A DNA stretch of 64,000 nt from Streptomyces sp. NRRL F-2580 (GCF_000720115.1 NZ_JOIR01000015.1:62001-126000), one strand, 5' to 3'; positions 45,124 through 55,633 are shown, numbered from the stretch's first letter. The notes: a model not told the origin generated them from the sequence alone. Made by a program: numbers and translations.

Positions 45124-45702
45124 TCAGGTGTTCAGGAGCCGGTTGAAGAACGACCGGTAGTGCTGCAGCGCCAGCCGCAGGTCCTCGGTCGCGACCTGCT
45201 CGCCCTGGCCCCACTGCCCCTCCAGTCCCTGCTTGTGGTCGGAGAAGGTGCGGGCGAGGGTCTGCATCACCTCGGCGACGAGGGCGTCCGCCGACCTGAC
45301 CGCCTCCTGCGGGTCGTCGACGAACCGGCCCTGGATCTCGTTCCATGCCTTGCGGTAGTCGGCGGTGTCCTGGGCGCCGAGCAGCGGCTCGTCAGCGGTC
45401 CCTGCACCCCCTGCGCCCCCGGCGGCCCCTGCCCCGCCGGTCCCCTCCGGGGTCCGGTCCGTCAGGCCCTCGTCGCCGTTCTCGCGGGTCCCGGGCTCAT
45501 CGGCGGCATCATCGGCGGCCGTGTCCATGGTGGCCTCCCCCGGGTACAGCGGCGCCGTCCGCCCGTCAGCCGTGCCGACGTCCGTGTCGGCATCCCGGTC
45601 TGCGTCCCTGTCGGCGTCCGCTGCCGGCACCGGACGGGCTATGTCTTCCGTCGTGAGGCCGGCCTCGCCGGCCTGTTCCTCGTTGCTTCCGTGGTTGCGC
45701 AT
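45124..45702 (-). CDS. Hypothetical protein with conserved C-terminal helical domain, paralogue of upstream gene
   Basis: A 192-residue soluble protein. The first 110 residues are low-complexity, rich in Asp, Ala, Gly and Thr (repeats such as DADRDADRDAD and GGAGAAGGAGGAG). The last 80 residues are a helical domain: YRKAWNEIQGRFVDDPQEAV, DALVAEVMQTLARTFSDHKQ, ending in ATEDLRLALQHYRSFFNRLL. That domain is clearly related to the C-terminal domain of the preceding gene. The start lies 1 bp after the upstream stop, so the two are co-translated. Function unknown. Confidence 0.75.
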   Translation of the reverse strand: MRNHGSNEEQAGEAGLTTEDIARPVPAADADRDADRDADTDVGTADGRTAPLYPGEATMDTAADDAADEPGTRENGDEGLTDRTPEGTGGAGAAGGAGGAGTADEPLLGAQDTADYRKAWNEIQGRFVDDPQEAVRSADALVAEVMQTLARTFSDHKQGLEGQWGQGEQVATEDLRLALQHYRSFFNRLLNT

Positions 45703-45703
45703 C

Positions 45704-46246
45704 TCACCGGCTCCTCTGGTCGGTCAGGAGGTCGTCGAACAGGGCGCGGTAGTGGACCATCGCCCCGCGGAGTTCCTCGGTCGTCGTCCGCTGGTCGGTG
45801 CTGCGCACCTTGACGTCGTGGGCGGCCCGGTAGTGCTCCAGGGTGCGGCCGTGTTCGACCGAGAGGTCGCGCAGCCGGCCGCGGTAGTCGTCCGTCGGGT
45901 ACCCCCGCTCGCGCATGAGGCGCGACACCAGTTCGTCGGCCTCCTCCACGGAGTCTTCCGGCCGGTCCACGAAATGCTCCTGGACGGTGCTCCATTCGGA
46001 CGCGTACAGGTCCCGGCGTTCGACGGGCAGTTCCTTGATCTCGAGCTGGTCGTGGCGTTGCTCGCGCTCGCGCAGCTCGCGCTCGGCGGCCATGCGGCCG
46101 CCCTCCGCCTCGACCGTGCGGTCGTATTCGGGTCCGAACCTGTTCTGCAGGTGCCGTCGTCGCGCCATCATCCACAGTGCGACCGTGAGCGCGATCACGA
46201 CGATCGCTGCGACCACGATGACGGCGATGAGTGTGCTGGTTGACAT
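45704..46246 (-). CDS. Membrane-anchored protein with the same helical domain
   Basis: A 180-residue protein with an N-terminal span (residues 5-30, LIAVIVVAAIVVIALTVALW), a basic stop-transfer (MMARRRHLQNRFG), a charged helix and a C-terminal helical domain: EWSTVQEHFVDRPEDSVEEA, DELVSRLMRERGYPTDDYRG, TTEELRGAMVHYRALFDDLL. The domain matches that of the downstream soluble protein (FVDxP, EADxLV, TExLRxAxxHYRxxFxxLL). I chose ATG 46246 with GGAGG ahead. A membrane-bound and a soluble paralogue, coupled in one operon, suggest they assemble together; nothing more is known to me. Confidence 0.75.
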   Translation of the reverse strand: MSTSTLIAVIVVAAIVVIALTVALWMMARRRHLQNRFGPEYDRTVEAEGGRMAAERELREREQRHDQLEIKELPVERRDLYASEWSTVQEHFVDRPEDSVEEADELVSRLMRERGYPTDDYRGRLRDLSVEHGRTLEHYRAAHDVKVRSTDQRTTTEELRGAMVHYRALFDDLLTDQRSR

Positions 46247-46398
46247 GTTCGGCCTCCATTCCGGGGCCTCGTCGGCTTCATTGACGCGGCTGCCCCTGTC
46301 ACCGCCGGGCAAACCCGCGCCGTGCGGCCAAGCGGGGTGCGTGTGGTTCGAGCGACGACGGGCCGGGTAGCCGCTCAGCGGTGATGAGAGGAGTGCCC

Positions 46399-46932
46399 AT
46401 GCCCCAGACCGGGCTCGATGCCTTCACCGGCGTACTCGACGGCCCGATGTACGTGGTCACGGTCGCGGCCGGCGGCGAGCGCGCGGGATGCCTGGTGGGG
46501 TTCGCCTCCCAGTGCTCGATCCGCCCGCCGCGCTTCGTGGTGTGGCTGTCCACGGTCAATCGCACCTACCGCGTGGCGCGCGGAGCCACGTACCTCACCG
46601 TGCACGTGCTGCGCCGGGACCAGCACGGCCTGGCGGAGCTGTTCGGCGGCGAGACCGGCGACCGGGTGGACAAACTCGCGCAGGTCTCCTGGTGGCCCAG
46701 CGGTCACGGCAGTCCGGTGCTGGCGGACGTGCGCACCTGGTTCGTCGGCAGGATCGAGGGGCAGATCGAGGGCGGCGACCATGTGGGTTTCCTGCTGGCA
46801 CCGGTCGAGGAGGGCCCGCCGGAGGACGGGGATGGGACCGGGATCGGGGACGGGGGCGCTGCCGACGGGTTCGAGGCCGGGCTGCTGCGCTACAGCGACG
46901 CCGATGACATCTCTCCGGGCCACCCCGCGTGA
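46399..46932 (+). CDS. Flavin reductase-like FMN-binding protein
   Basis: A 177-residue split-barrel protein of the flavin reductase domain family. The FMN-binding core is visible in MYVVTVAAGGERAGCLVGFASQCSIRPPRFVVWLSTVNRTY (pieces MYVVTVAAGGERAGCLVGFA, SQCSIRPPRFVVWLS). The usual GxTxS-type phosphate-binding phrase appears as GFASQCS. A Gly/Asp-rich tail follows residue 140. It may supply reduced flavin or bind flavin as a stand-alone oxidoreductase. ATG at 46399 has GAGAGGAG upstream. It converges on the HAD gene with only 34 bp between, and no adjacent monooxygenase needs it. Confidence 0.82.
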   Translation: MPQTGLDAFTGVLDGPMYVVTVAAGGERAGCLVGFASQCSIRPPRFVVWLSTVNRTYRVARGATYLTVHVLRRDQHGLAELFGGETGDRVDKLAQVSWWPSGHGSPVLADVRTWFVGRIEGQIEGGDHVGFLLAPVEEGPPEDGDGTGIGDGGAADGFEAGLLRYSDADDISPGHPA

Positions 46933-46966
46933 CGGCCGCACAGGCTCACGGCCGAGGACCCACTGC

Positions 46967-47635
46967 TCACCGCCGGCGCTCGGCGAAGGGGCTGCTGTCG
47001 AGGTGCGCGAGCAGGTCGGCGGGGTGCCGGTAGACGGCGCTGGCCCCGGCCTCCTCCAGGTCCCCCCGCGGGATGCCGCCGCACAGCAGACCCACGCCCG
47101 CGACGTCGGCCCGGGAGGCCGCCCGCATGTCCCAGACCGTGTCGCCGACGAACACGGCGTCGCTTGCGGCGGCGTCGGCGAGGCCGAGGGCGTGGTGCAC
47201 CTGATCGGGTGCGGGCTTGCCCTCGCTCACGTCCTCCGAGCTCGCCGTCGCGGTGATGGCGTCGTCCGCCCCGACGGCCCTTCTGAGCGCGTCGAGCTCG
47301 GCGTCCTTCGCCGAGGTCACGAGCACGACCCGCCAGCCCCGGCGGTCCAGCTCGCGCAGCAGCTCGGCCGCCGCGTCCAACGGGGGCAGCCTGTCGAAGT
47401 ACGTGCCGTAGAGGGTGGTGTGCGCGGCACTGAGCGCGTCGTCCTCGCCCGTGTCCCGGTCCTCGCCCAGCAGGTGCGCGAGGAGGTCCTCGCCGGGCAG
47501 TCCGATCGCGCGGTGGATGTCGTGCATCGCGACGTCGTGGCCCGCCTGCCGGAGGGCCTCCCACCAGCAGACGACGTGCAGGTGATTGGTGTCGGCGAGG
47601 GTGCCGTCGACGTCGAACAGTGCGGCACGGTTCAT
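46967..47635 (-). CDS. HAD-superfamily hydrolase (phosphoglycolate-phosphatase-like)
   Basis: A 222-residue haloacid-dehalogenase-type phosphatase with all four motifs: I, FDVDGTLADTN near residue 7; II, VLVTSAKD near 107; III, the Lys in SEGKPAPDQVHHALG near 145; IV, VFVGDTVWDMRAA near 168. The helical cap between motifs I and II places it in subfamily I, close to beta-phosphoglucomutase and phosphoglycolate phosphatases. ATG at 47635 with GGGAGG ahead overlaps the upstream gene's stop by 4 bp. It ends a coupled four-gene operon with a methyltransferase, CDGSH protein and iron oxygenase. Confidence 0.88.
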   Translation of the reverse strand: MNRAALFDVDGTLADTNHLHVVCWWEALRQAGHDVAMHDIHRAIGLPGEDLLAHLLGEDRDTGEDDALSAAHTTLYGTYFDRLPPLDAAAELLRELDRRGWRVVLVTSAKDAELDALRRAVGADDAITATASSEDVSEGKPAPDQVHHALGLADAAASDAVFVGDTVWDMRAASRADVAGVGLLCGGIPRGDLEEAGASAVYRHPADLLAHLDSSPFAERRR

Positions 47636-48705
47636 GTCCGCCTCCCGTGGGGCTCGGCAGCCGGGACCGCTCGGACCGGCAGGGGCGAACGCAACGCGCT
47701 GCGCCCCTGGTCCCAGGCCTCCCGGATGTGGACCGCGAGGCGGTCCTCCAGCAGTACGGTCGCCGCGCACCCGAAGGCGACGTCCGCCTCGAGGCCGGGC
47801 TCGTCGGCGAGGAGGCCTGCGACGACCTCGTGGCGTACGACCTGTTCGTGGACGGCGTCGGCCTCCACGTGTTCGGCGTAGAAGTGCTCGGCGGCGGGTC
47901 CCGCCCCGCAGCGCCGCATGGCCTTGGCCAGGCGCCTGGACCCGGGCGACGAGGTGATCTCGACGCACGCGAAGTGGCCGATGAGCGCGCCGCGCGAGGC
48001 CCGGTGGAGACCGAGGAGTGACATGAGGTTGACGGTCGCGAGCAGGGGCGCGGGGGCGCGGTCCAGGTAGTGGCCGTACGAAGGATCCAGGCCGAGGTCG
48101 GTCATCAGGGCCGCGAAGAGCTCCGCGTGGATGCGGTCGGCGCGGCCGGCGCCGAACTCGTCGTACTCGATGGCGACCATGGCGGCCTTGGCCCGTCCGG
48201 TGAGCCGGGGGATGACCCAGGCGTGCGGGTCCGCCTCCTTGAGGTGGTAGAGGGAGCGCAGGGCGGCGTACTCGCGCAACTGCCAGAGCTCTCCCTCCGT
48301 TTCGAGGTGGTGGCTGAGGCTGCCGGAGAGGTCGACGGGCTCGACGAGCAGCGGGGCGAAGGCCGCTTCGACCGTTCGGGGGGCGTCGGAGAGGTCGGTG
48401 CGCAGGGCGTGGAGGAAGCGGGTTTCGAGGGCTCCGCGCAGGCGCAGCAGGTCCGGATCCCATTCGCGTTCGTCGTCCACGCCGTCGAAGCCGCGGTAGT
48501 GCAGTTCGTAGAGGAGGTAGAGCGCGAGCTGGAGGTCCTCACCCCACGGGTCGGCCTTCAGTACGGAGCCGGTGGCGTACGCGGGCGGGCCGCCGGACCG
48601 CAGGGCCTCGGCCACCGCCGAGGACAGCGGGCCCCGCCCCTCGGCCAGGCGGGGGCCGGCGGCGGGAGCCTGCGTGCCGGGGCTGGGAGGGGACATCAGG
48701 GTCAT
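47632..48705 (-). CDS. Haem-oxygenase-like iron-containing redox enzyme
   Basis: A 357-residue member of the haem-oxygenase-like diiron/iron redox family (the Haem_oxygenas_2 type). The core carries the expected ligand-bearing phrases: HLKEADPHAWVIPRLTG, IEYDEFGAGRADRIHAELF, then a second helical pair with CVEITSSPGS and FYAEHVEADAVHEQVVRHEV. Family members oxidise or cleave amino acids, fatty acids and N-hydroxylated substrates; the substrate here is unknown. ATG 48705 shares its A with the upstream TGA (TGATG), and the stop overlaps the HAD gene. Tight coupling to an Fe-S CDGSH protein suggests an electron-transfer partner. Confidence 0.85.
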   Translation of the reverse strand: MTLMSPPSPGTQAPAAGPRLAEGRGPLSSAVAEALRSGGPPAYATGSVLKADPWGEDLQLALYLLYELHYRGFDGVDDEREWDPDLLRLRGALETRFLHALRTDLSDAPRTVEAAFAPLLVEPVDLSGSLSHHLETEGELWQLREYAALRSLYHLKEADPHAWVIPRLTGRAKAAMVAIEYDEFGAGRADRIHAELFAALMTDLGLDPSYGHYLDRAPAPLLATVNLMSLLGLHRASRGALIGHFACVEITSSPGSRRLAKAMRRCGAGPAAEHFYAEHVEADAVHEQVVRHEVVAGLLADEPGLEADVAFGCAATVLLEDRLAVHIREAWDQGRSALRSPLPVRAVPAAEPHGRRT

Positions 48706-48905
48706 CACGGGGTCCTGTCCTCGGGCGGCGGCGGGTCGGCCCGCTCGCGACGTCGGTGGCTGGTGTCGCACCAGGGGTACGTACGGCTGCGGCGGCAGGT
48801 GCAGACCGCGACCATGAAGCGGTCCGAGCGGGCGACCCTCCCGTCGGCCAGGACGATCTCGACCGGCCCCTCGACGAGGACCGGGCCCTCGGGATCCACG
48901 GACAC
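48705..48905 (-). CDS. CDGSH iron-sulfur domain protein
   Basis: A roughly 66-residue protein with the single CDGSH signature, CTCRRSRTYPWCDTSH, providing three Cys and one His to a [2Fe-2S] cluster, preceded by a beta segment PVLVEGPVEIVLADGRVARS. Such domains are redox-active, labile cluster carriers. The start is uncertain: GTG 48905 is assumed, GTG 48899 or a start inside the methyltransferase gene are possible. Its stop overlaps the start of the haem-oxygenase-like gene, implying stoichiometric production. Confidence 0.85.
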   Translation of the reverse strand: MSVDPEGPVLVEGPVEIVLADGRVARSDRFMVAVCTCRRSRTYPWCDTSHRRRERADPPPPEDRTP

Positions 48906-48945
48906 CCGGCGTGGGGCCGGGCGGGGGTCCGGGCCGGGGGCGCTC

Positions 48946-49632
48946 TCAGAGGTTCCGGGCACGGATGACCACCAGCTCTTCCCACTCGTCGGCCTCGCCG
49001 GCCAGTCCCTGACCTTGCAGCCAGGCCCGTCGTGAACGCAGGACCGGCCCCCACGGCACGGAAGCCCTGGCCGTGACCTCCGCCGCCAGCCCCGCGCCGG
49101 CCAACCGGTCCACGGTCGCCTCGGCTCCGCACATGCCCGAGTGCACCAGGAGCAGCACACCGCCGGGTCGCAGCAGGTCAGGGGCGCTCGCGCAGATCCG
49201 GTCGATGACGCCGCGCCCGTCCGGGCCGGCGTCCCAGGCCCGCTCCGGCCCGTGCGACGGGAGCCGGGCCCCCGGCGCGGGGACGTACGGCGGATTCGCG
49301 ACGACCAGGTCGTAGCGGCGCCCGGCGGTGCGGGCGGCGAAGTCGCCGTGCAGGACGCGCAAGGGCAGGCGCCGACGCCACGCGTTCAGCCGCGCCGTGA
49401 GCACGGCGGGCCAGGAGACGTCGACCGCCGTGACGCGGGCTCCCCTGCCGGCGGCGTGCAGGGCCAGTGCGCCGGTGCCGGTGCCGATCTCCAGGGCGTC
49501 GGTCCGCGGCCCGAGCTCCTCGTGGGCGAGCGCCTCCGCGAGGAGGCAGGTGTCCGCCTGCGGCCGGTAGACACCCGGCAACGCGAACAGGCCGAGCGGC
49601 AGGGTGCCCGAGGTGAGAGCCGTACTGGACAC
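48946..49632 (-). CDS. HemK2/MTQ2-type class I methyltransferase
   Basis: A 228-residue SAM-dependent methyltransferase. The SAM site is ALEIGTGTGALALHAAG, the acidic loop VTAVDVS, and the amide-methyltransferase motif NPPYVP (in YDLVVANPPYVPAPG), which marks enzymes acting on Gln/Asn side chains or bases. Being about 228 residues it lacks the HemK N-terminal domain, like MTQ2. The GTG at 49632 has a perfect GGAGGTAA site. It is first of the operon that continues with CDGSH, iron oxygenase and HAD genes; whether it modifies a protein in that pathway is unknown. Confidence 0.87.
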   Translation of the reverse strand: MSSTALTSGTLPLGLFALPGVYRPQADTCLLAEALAHEELGPRTDALEIGTGTGALALHAAGRGARVTAVDVSWPAVLTARLNAWRRRLPLRVLHGDFAARTAGRRYDLVVANPPYVPAPGARLPSHGPERAWDAGPDGRGVIDRICASAPDLLRPGGVLLLVHSGMCGAEATVDRLAGAGLAAEVTARASVPWGPVLRSRRAWLQGQGLAGEADEWEELVVIRARNL

Positions 49633-49885
49633 CGCGTTACCTCCGGGGTCGATCGCGGCTCCGGCAGTGGCGGACCGCGTAACGGATGGGACTGTGCGGC
49701 TGCCCCGTCAGACGGTCCCCATCCGGAATCGCGTCGATCTTCGGAGGATCACACGGAAACAGAGTCGGAACGGGAACGGCCGGTGACCGTGCGGCGCGCC
49801 CACCGGCCCGGTTCGGACCGCGGCTCACGGCCCGGCGCCACGGCCGGGTCTACCGTGGAAGGGTCCCGTCCCACCCGAGCGGCAG

Positions 49886-50689
49886 ATGAGGCTGACAGCT
49901 GTGTCGACGTCGAGCCACGAGATCTTCGGTGCCCCGTGCTGGGTCAGCCTGCTGGCCCGCGATCTCGGGTCCGCCCAGCGGTTCTACGGTGCCGTGCTCG
50001 GCTGGGAATTCCGTCCCACGCACCTGGGGCACGGCATGATGGTCGCCTTCCGCGACGGGGCTCCCGTCGCGGGTGTGGGCGCGCTCGGCGGGAGCGCCGA
50101 CGCGCCGGTGCTGTGGACGCCGTACTTCGCCGTCGACGATGCCGACGTGGCCGCCTCGCGGATCCGCGAACGCGGCGCCACCATGGCGGTCGGCCCCCTG
50201 GCCTTCGGCACCGGGCGGGCCGCCCTCGCGGCGGACCCCGCCGGGGCTGTGTTCGGCTTCTGGCAGGGCGAGGTCGTCCCCGACTGGTCCGTCGGCCGGG
50301 GGAGCGCCCCTGCCTGGCTGGAACTGCGGACCCGCGACGCGTTCGCCGCGGCCATCTTCTACGGGGAGGTGCTCGACTGGGGCAGCGAGCGGCCGTCCTG
50401 CTGCACGGTCTCCTACGAGCACGCCCACGTCGTCCTGCGCCACGGCCGCGACACCGTCGCCCGCATCAGCGGCGGCGCGCTCGAAGCGGCGCCCGACCCC
50501 GAGGTGCGCCCCCGATGGCACGTCCACTTCCGCGTGCCGGACCTCGAAGCCGCCGTCGAAGCCGCCTCCCGCCTGGGCGGCCGGACCGCCTCCCCCGTGC
50601 AGACGTCCAGCATGAGCCGTTGGGTCGTCCTCGCCGATCCCGAAGGGGCGCTCTTCACCGTGGTGGCGCCCCAGGACACGCTCACCTGA
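49886..50689 (+). CDS. Two-domain VOC (glyoxalase/bleomycin-resistance fold) protein
   Basis: A 267-residue protein made of two VOC modules. Module 1 (residues 12-125) reads WVSLLARDLGSAQRFYGAVL, and module 2 (130-265) WLELRTRDAFAAAIFYGEVL, the repeated beta-alpha-beta pattern of this fold. Metal ligands are not obvious in all positions, as in the hydroxylase-like CFP30B group. It may bind or sequester a small molecule; no substrate can be named. ATG at 49886; a GTG five codons later is an alternative. It is followed by a second VOC gene after 170 bp. Confidence 0.83.
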   Translation: MRLTAVSTSSHEIFGAPCWVSLLARDLGSAQRFYGAVLGWEFRPTHLGHGMMVAFRDGAPVAGVGALGGSADAPVLWTPYFAVDDADVAASRIRERGATMAVGPLAFGTGRAALAADPAGAVFGFWQGEVVPDWSVGRGSAPAWLELRTRDAFAAAIFYGEVLDWGSERPSCCTVSYEHAHVVLRHGRDTVARISGGALEAAPDPEVRPRWHVHFRVPDLEAAVEAASRLGGRTASPVQTSSMSRWVVLADPEGALFTVVAPQDTLT

Positions 50690-50859
50690 CCAGCCCGGCC
50701 GGCGGCCGGAGTCGTGGCACGGCGCCGCGCTTCCAGGACGGAACCTGACCTGTTCACCTGGTCCCGTCCTACGGTCGTCCCGTCGGCACACGCCGTCACA
50801 CGCCGTCACGCGTCAGCACACAGCTCGCGCCAGCAGGAACCGGCGGAGAGGACCTTCCG

Positions 50860-51384
50860 ATGAAGCACACCGCGCCCGAGGGATACACCAGCGTCGCGCC
50901 GTGGGTCGTCACCGACGACACCGGCGCGCTGCTCGACTTCATCGCCGCCGCCTTCGACGGCGAGGAGATCGCCCGCGTGCCACTTGAGGACGGCACCGTC
51001 GGCCACGGCGAGATCCGCGTCGGCGACACGGTCGTACTGGCCTTCGACCGCAGGCCCGACTGGCCGGTGATGCCCTCCCTCCTGCGCGTCTACGTCCCCG
51101 ACGCCGACGCCGCCATGGCCGCCGCGGTGGCGCAGGGGGCGACGGTCGTCACCGAGGCCATCGACAGTGCTTGGGGCGACCGCGGCGGGCGGGTGCGCGA
51201 CCCGTTCGGCAACATCTGGTGGGTGACGAGCCGGGTCGAGGACGTCGCACCGGACCGGGTCTGGCAGCGGATGTCCGAGCCGAAGTACGCCGAGTCGATG
51301 CGCATCGCCCAGGAGACCCTCGACGCCGAACTCGGCGGGCGGGAGGCCGGGGTGGCCGGCGCCCGCCGACACCCGTCTCCCTGA
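50860..51384 (+). CDS. PhnB-like VOC protein
   Basis: A 174-residue VOC protein starting MKHTAPEGYTSVAPWVVTDD, the opening typical of PhnB/YdcE-like glyoxalase-fold proteins. The core continues LLDFIAAAFDGEEIAR, then HGEIRVGDTVVLAFD, and closes RVRDPFGNIWWVTSRVEDV where the DPFGNxW motif supplies a ligand-binding turn. The C-terminal 35 residues form a charged helix. GAGG precedes the ATG. Catalytic role unknown; its neighbour is another VOC protein, possibly co-regulated. Confidence 0.85.
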   Translation: MKHTAPEGYTSVAPWVVTDDTGALLDFIAAAFDGEEIARVPLEDGTVGHGEIRVGDTVVLAFDRRPDWPVMPSLLRVYVPDADAAMAAAVAQGATVVTEAIDSAWGDRGGRVRDPFGNIWWVTSRVEDVAPDRVWQRMSEPKYAESMRIAQETLDAELGGREAGVAGARRHPSP

Positions 51385-51405
51385 TCCGCCCCGTTTCCCG
51401 GGCCT

Positions 51406-53052
<1,647 letters not shown>

Positions 53053-53056
<4 letters not shown>

Positions 53057-54180
53057 CGGCGTCGTCCGCACCGGCGCCGCGGCCCTCGCTCCTCGGTACG
53101 GGCCTGCCGCCGTTCTACTGCCCCCTGGAGCGCGACCTCCTCCATCCCGAGGCGAAGCAGGTGGAGGCCCGCGCGACCGAGTGGCTGGACGCCTTCGGCC
53201 TGTACCCCGATCCGGTCGAGCGCGCGTGGGGACTCGCCACCCACAGCGCCGACTTCTCCTGCCGCATCATTCCCGACGGGAACGTGGAGGCGCTCCTGCT
53301 GTTCACCGAGTGGAACTACTGGGCCAACGCCGTGGACGACTGGCAGGATTCGGGTTCCGACGAGGTGGGGACCGGCGCCGTCGTCGAACACGGGGCGCGG
53401 CTGCTGCGGACCATCGAGGACCCCGGGGCGTCGGTGCTGCCCGAGGGACCCATGACCCGCGCGCTCCTGGACCTGGTGGGCCGCACCCATGCCCTGCTCA
53501 CCCCCTACGAGTTGCGCCGGTTCGTCGAGGGGACGCGTGACTGGCTGCTCGGGGCGGCCTGGCGCGCCGCCCAGGCCGAGGCGGGGACCATGCCGGGGCT
53601 GAACGACTTCGTCGCCATGGGGCCGTTGGCGAACGGTACGCGTTTCTCCCTGACCTGGTCCGATGTCGCACGCGGGGACCGGCTGCCGGCGGACGTGCTC
53701 TGCTCCCCCGCCCTGACGGCGTTGACGGACGCGGCGGGGTTCGTCGTCAGCGCGGACAACGACCTGTTCTCCTACGACAAGGACGACCATCTGGTGCCGC
53801 GCGAGGTGAACCTCGTCAACGTCCTGGCCCACCAGGAGAACTGCTCCCCCGCCGAGGCGGTGCCGCTCGCGGTGGCCCTGCGCGACCGGGTGATGGTCCT
53901 CTTCACCAGGCTGCGGGCGCAGTTGGAAAGCAGTGCGGACACAGCGGGTGGCGTGGACGGGGAACTGCGCCGTCACCTGGCCGCGTTGGGTCACTACATG
54001 GCCGGCTCCATCGCGTGGCAGAGCAGCGCCCCCCGGTACGCGAGCCCCCGCAATCGGCACGAACTGCCGCTCGCGGAGGCCCGGCTCGCACTCCAGTACG
54101 CCGATGCCCCCAGCGTCGACGCAACCGAGCCGCCGGATCTGCCGGCCCTCGCCTCCTGGTGGCGGCGCGTACGCGACTGA
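53053..54180 (+). CDS. Class I terpene cyclase
   Basis: A 375-residue terpene synthase of the bacterial class I fold. The aspartate-rich Mg motif is DDWQD in [13 protein letters not shown] near residue 95; the NSE triad is NDLFSYDKD near 236; and the C-terminal RY pair occurs in [11 protein letters not shown]. All three are needed to ionise a prenyl diphosphate and are intact. The protein does not match geosmin, 2-methylisoborneol or pentalenene synthases as I remember them. It is coupled to the methyltransferase upstream and converges on a conservon P450, with a 12-bp-stem hairpin between. Product unknown; methylated substrate (C11 or C16) plausible. Confidence 0.88.
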
Positions 54181-54189
54181 GCACGGTCG

Positions 54190-54216
54190 GGGCCCCGGCC
54201 GGTTCGGCCGGGGCCC
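54190..54216. terminator. Strong bidirectional hairpin between cyclase and P450 genes
   Basis: GGGCCCCGGCCG and CGGCCGGGGCCC form a perfect 12-bp stem with a 3-nt loop, 9 bp after the cyclase stop and 20 bp from the P450 stop. It separates convergent genes and should end transcripts from both sides. Confidence 0.8.
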
Positions 54217-54235
54217 TCGGCGCGGACGGCCTGCC

Positions 54236-55633
54236 TCAGCGGCGGCCGAACAGCCGGCGCCACCAGCTGACGCCACGGCGACGGCGGCCGCCGACCGTGG
54301 GCGCCGCCGTCGGCTGCGGCGGGATGAGCGCGTGGACGGGGTGCCCGGCCGGCTGCTCCTCCTCGGGCTGCGGGATCGGCACGGAGCGCGGGGCGAACCG
54401 TACCGGCAGCGAGAGCAGGTGGCGTGACATGAGGGTGCCCCGCCATTGGAGCTCGCTCGCGTCGACGGCCAGCTGGAGGTCGGGCAGCCGGTCCAGCAGG
54501 ACCTCGATGCCCGTGTCCGCGATGGCGCGCCCGATGTCCTGGCCCGGGCACTCGTGCGGTCCGCTGCTGAAGGCCAGGTGGGAGCGGTTGCCGTGGACGG
54601 AGACATGGGGGTCCGGCCGGATCTGCGGGTCGGCGTTGCCCGCCGCCAGGCCGAGGAGGATCATGTCGCCGGCCTTCACCTGCTGACCGCCGAGCAGGGT
54701 GTCACCGGTGGCCCAGCGCCCGATGATCGTGTTGATCGGCGGGTCGTCCCACAGGACCTGTTCCAGGGCGTCGGGCAGGGTCATGTGGCCCCCGGAGAGG
54801 CTGGCCCGGAAGCGGGGGTCGGTCAGTACGGTCCGCAGCGTGTTGGCGATCAGGTTGGCGGTGGTCTCGTAGGCCGCGATCAGCACGACGCGCAGGTGCA
54901 TCAGCACCTCGGTGTCGCTCAGGTTCGCGGGGTGCTCGATCAGCCAGGAGGCCAGGTCGCGGGCGGGCCGGGCCTTGCGCTCCACGACCAGGTTTTCCAG
55001 CGTGGCGGTGACGTAGCGGTCGCTCTGGAGGGCGGTCTCGGTGCCCTGGAGCATGTCGCGTGCCGCGTTGACCAGCAGGGGTCCGTGTTCGTCGGGGGCC
55101 CCGATGAGCTGCGTCATGACCAGCATGGGGAGCTGGTCGGAGAAGGCCGACACCAGGTCGGCGTACCCCTCGGCCGCGATCTGGTCGACCAGCTGGTTGG
55201 CGAAGCGGGTCACGTAGCGGCGGATGCCGCGCTTGTCGAAGCGCTCCAGGGACTCCACGACGGCCGAGCGCAGCCGCTCGTGAACGGGTCCGTCGGTGAA
55301 GTTGCACACCGGCACCCAGGAGACCATGGGGCCGAGCGGCGTGTCGGCCGGGACCCGGCCCTCTCTCATGTCGCGCCAGCCCCGGGGGTCGCGGGCGAAG
55401 CGCGAGGACGTGCGCGCCACGTCCAGGTTCTCCCGGTGGCCGAGGACCAGCCAGGCCGGGAGGTCCCCGCTCACCAGTACGGGGGCCACCGCGCCGTGTT
55501 CGGCCCGCAGCTTCTCGTACAGCGCGAGGGGGTCGGCCTCGGCCTCCGCTCCGTGGAGCCGGTACAGGCCGCCCGCCGTCGCCGCCGCGGCGTGGGCGGG
55601 GCACTCGGGCGGGGGTGTGGGGGTGGTGCTCAC
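54236..55633 (-). CDS. CYP157-like cytochrome P450 lacking the ExxR motif (conservon member)
   Basis: A 465-residue cytochrome P450. The haem-ligand motif is FSSGPHECPGQDIG, and the I-helix is VVLIAAYETTANLI. The K-helix, normally ExxR, reads LEQVLWDDPPI: the ExxR positions are Q and W. Loss of ExxR with an EQxLW sequence is the known peculiarity of the Streptomyces CYP157 family, whose genes sit in conservons, so the assignment fits. GTG at 55633 overlaps the GTPase stop by 4 bp and has AGGAGG upstream. A basic C-terminal tail ends in RRRRGVSWWRRLFGRR. CYP157s usually pair with a CYP154, absent here. Activity and redox partner unknown. Confidence 0.9.
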   Translation of the reverse strand: MSTTPTPPPECPAHAAAATAGGLYRLHGAEAEADPLALYEKLRAEHGAVAPVLVSGDLPAWLVLGHRENLDVARTSSRFARDPRGWRDMREGRVPADTPLGPMVSWVPVCNFTDGPVHERLRSAVVESLERFDKRGIRRYVTRFANQLVDQIAAEGYADLVSAFSDQLPMLVMTQLIGAPDEHGPLLVNAARDMLQGTETALQSDRYVTATLENLVVERKARPARDLASWLIEHPANLSDTEVLMHLRVVLIAAYETTANLIANTLRTVLTDPRFRASLSGGHMTLPDALEQVLWDDPPINTIIGRWATGDTLLGGQQVKAGDMILLGLAAGNADPQIRPDPHVSVHGNRSHLAFSSGPHECPGQDIGRAIADTGIEVLLDRLPDLQLAVDASELQWRGTLMSRHLLSLPVRFAPRSVPIPQPEEEQPAGHPVHALIPPQPTAAPTVGGRRRRGVSWWRRLFGRR

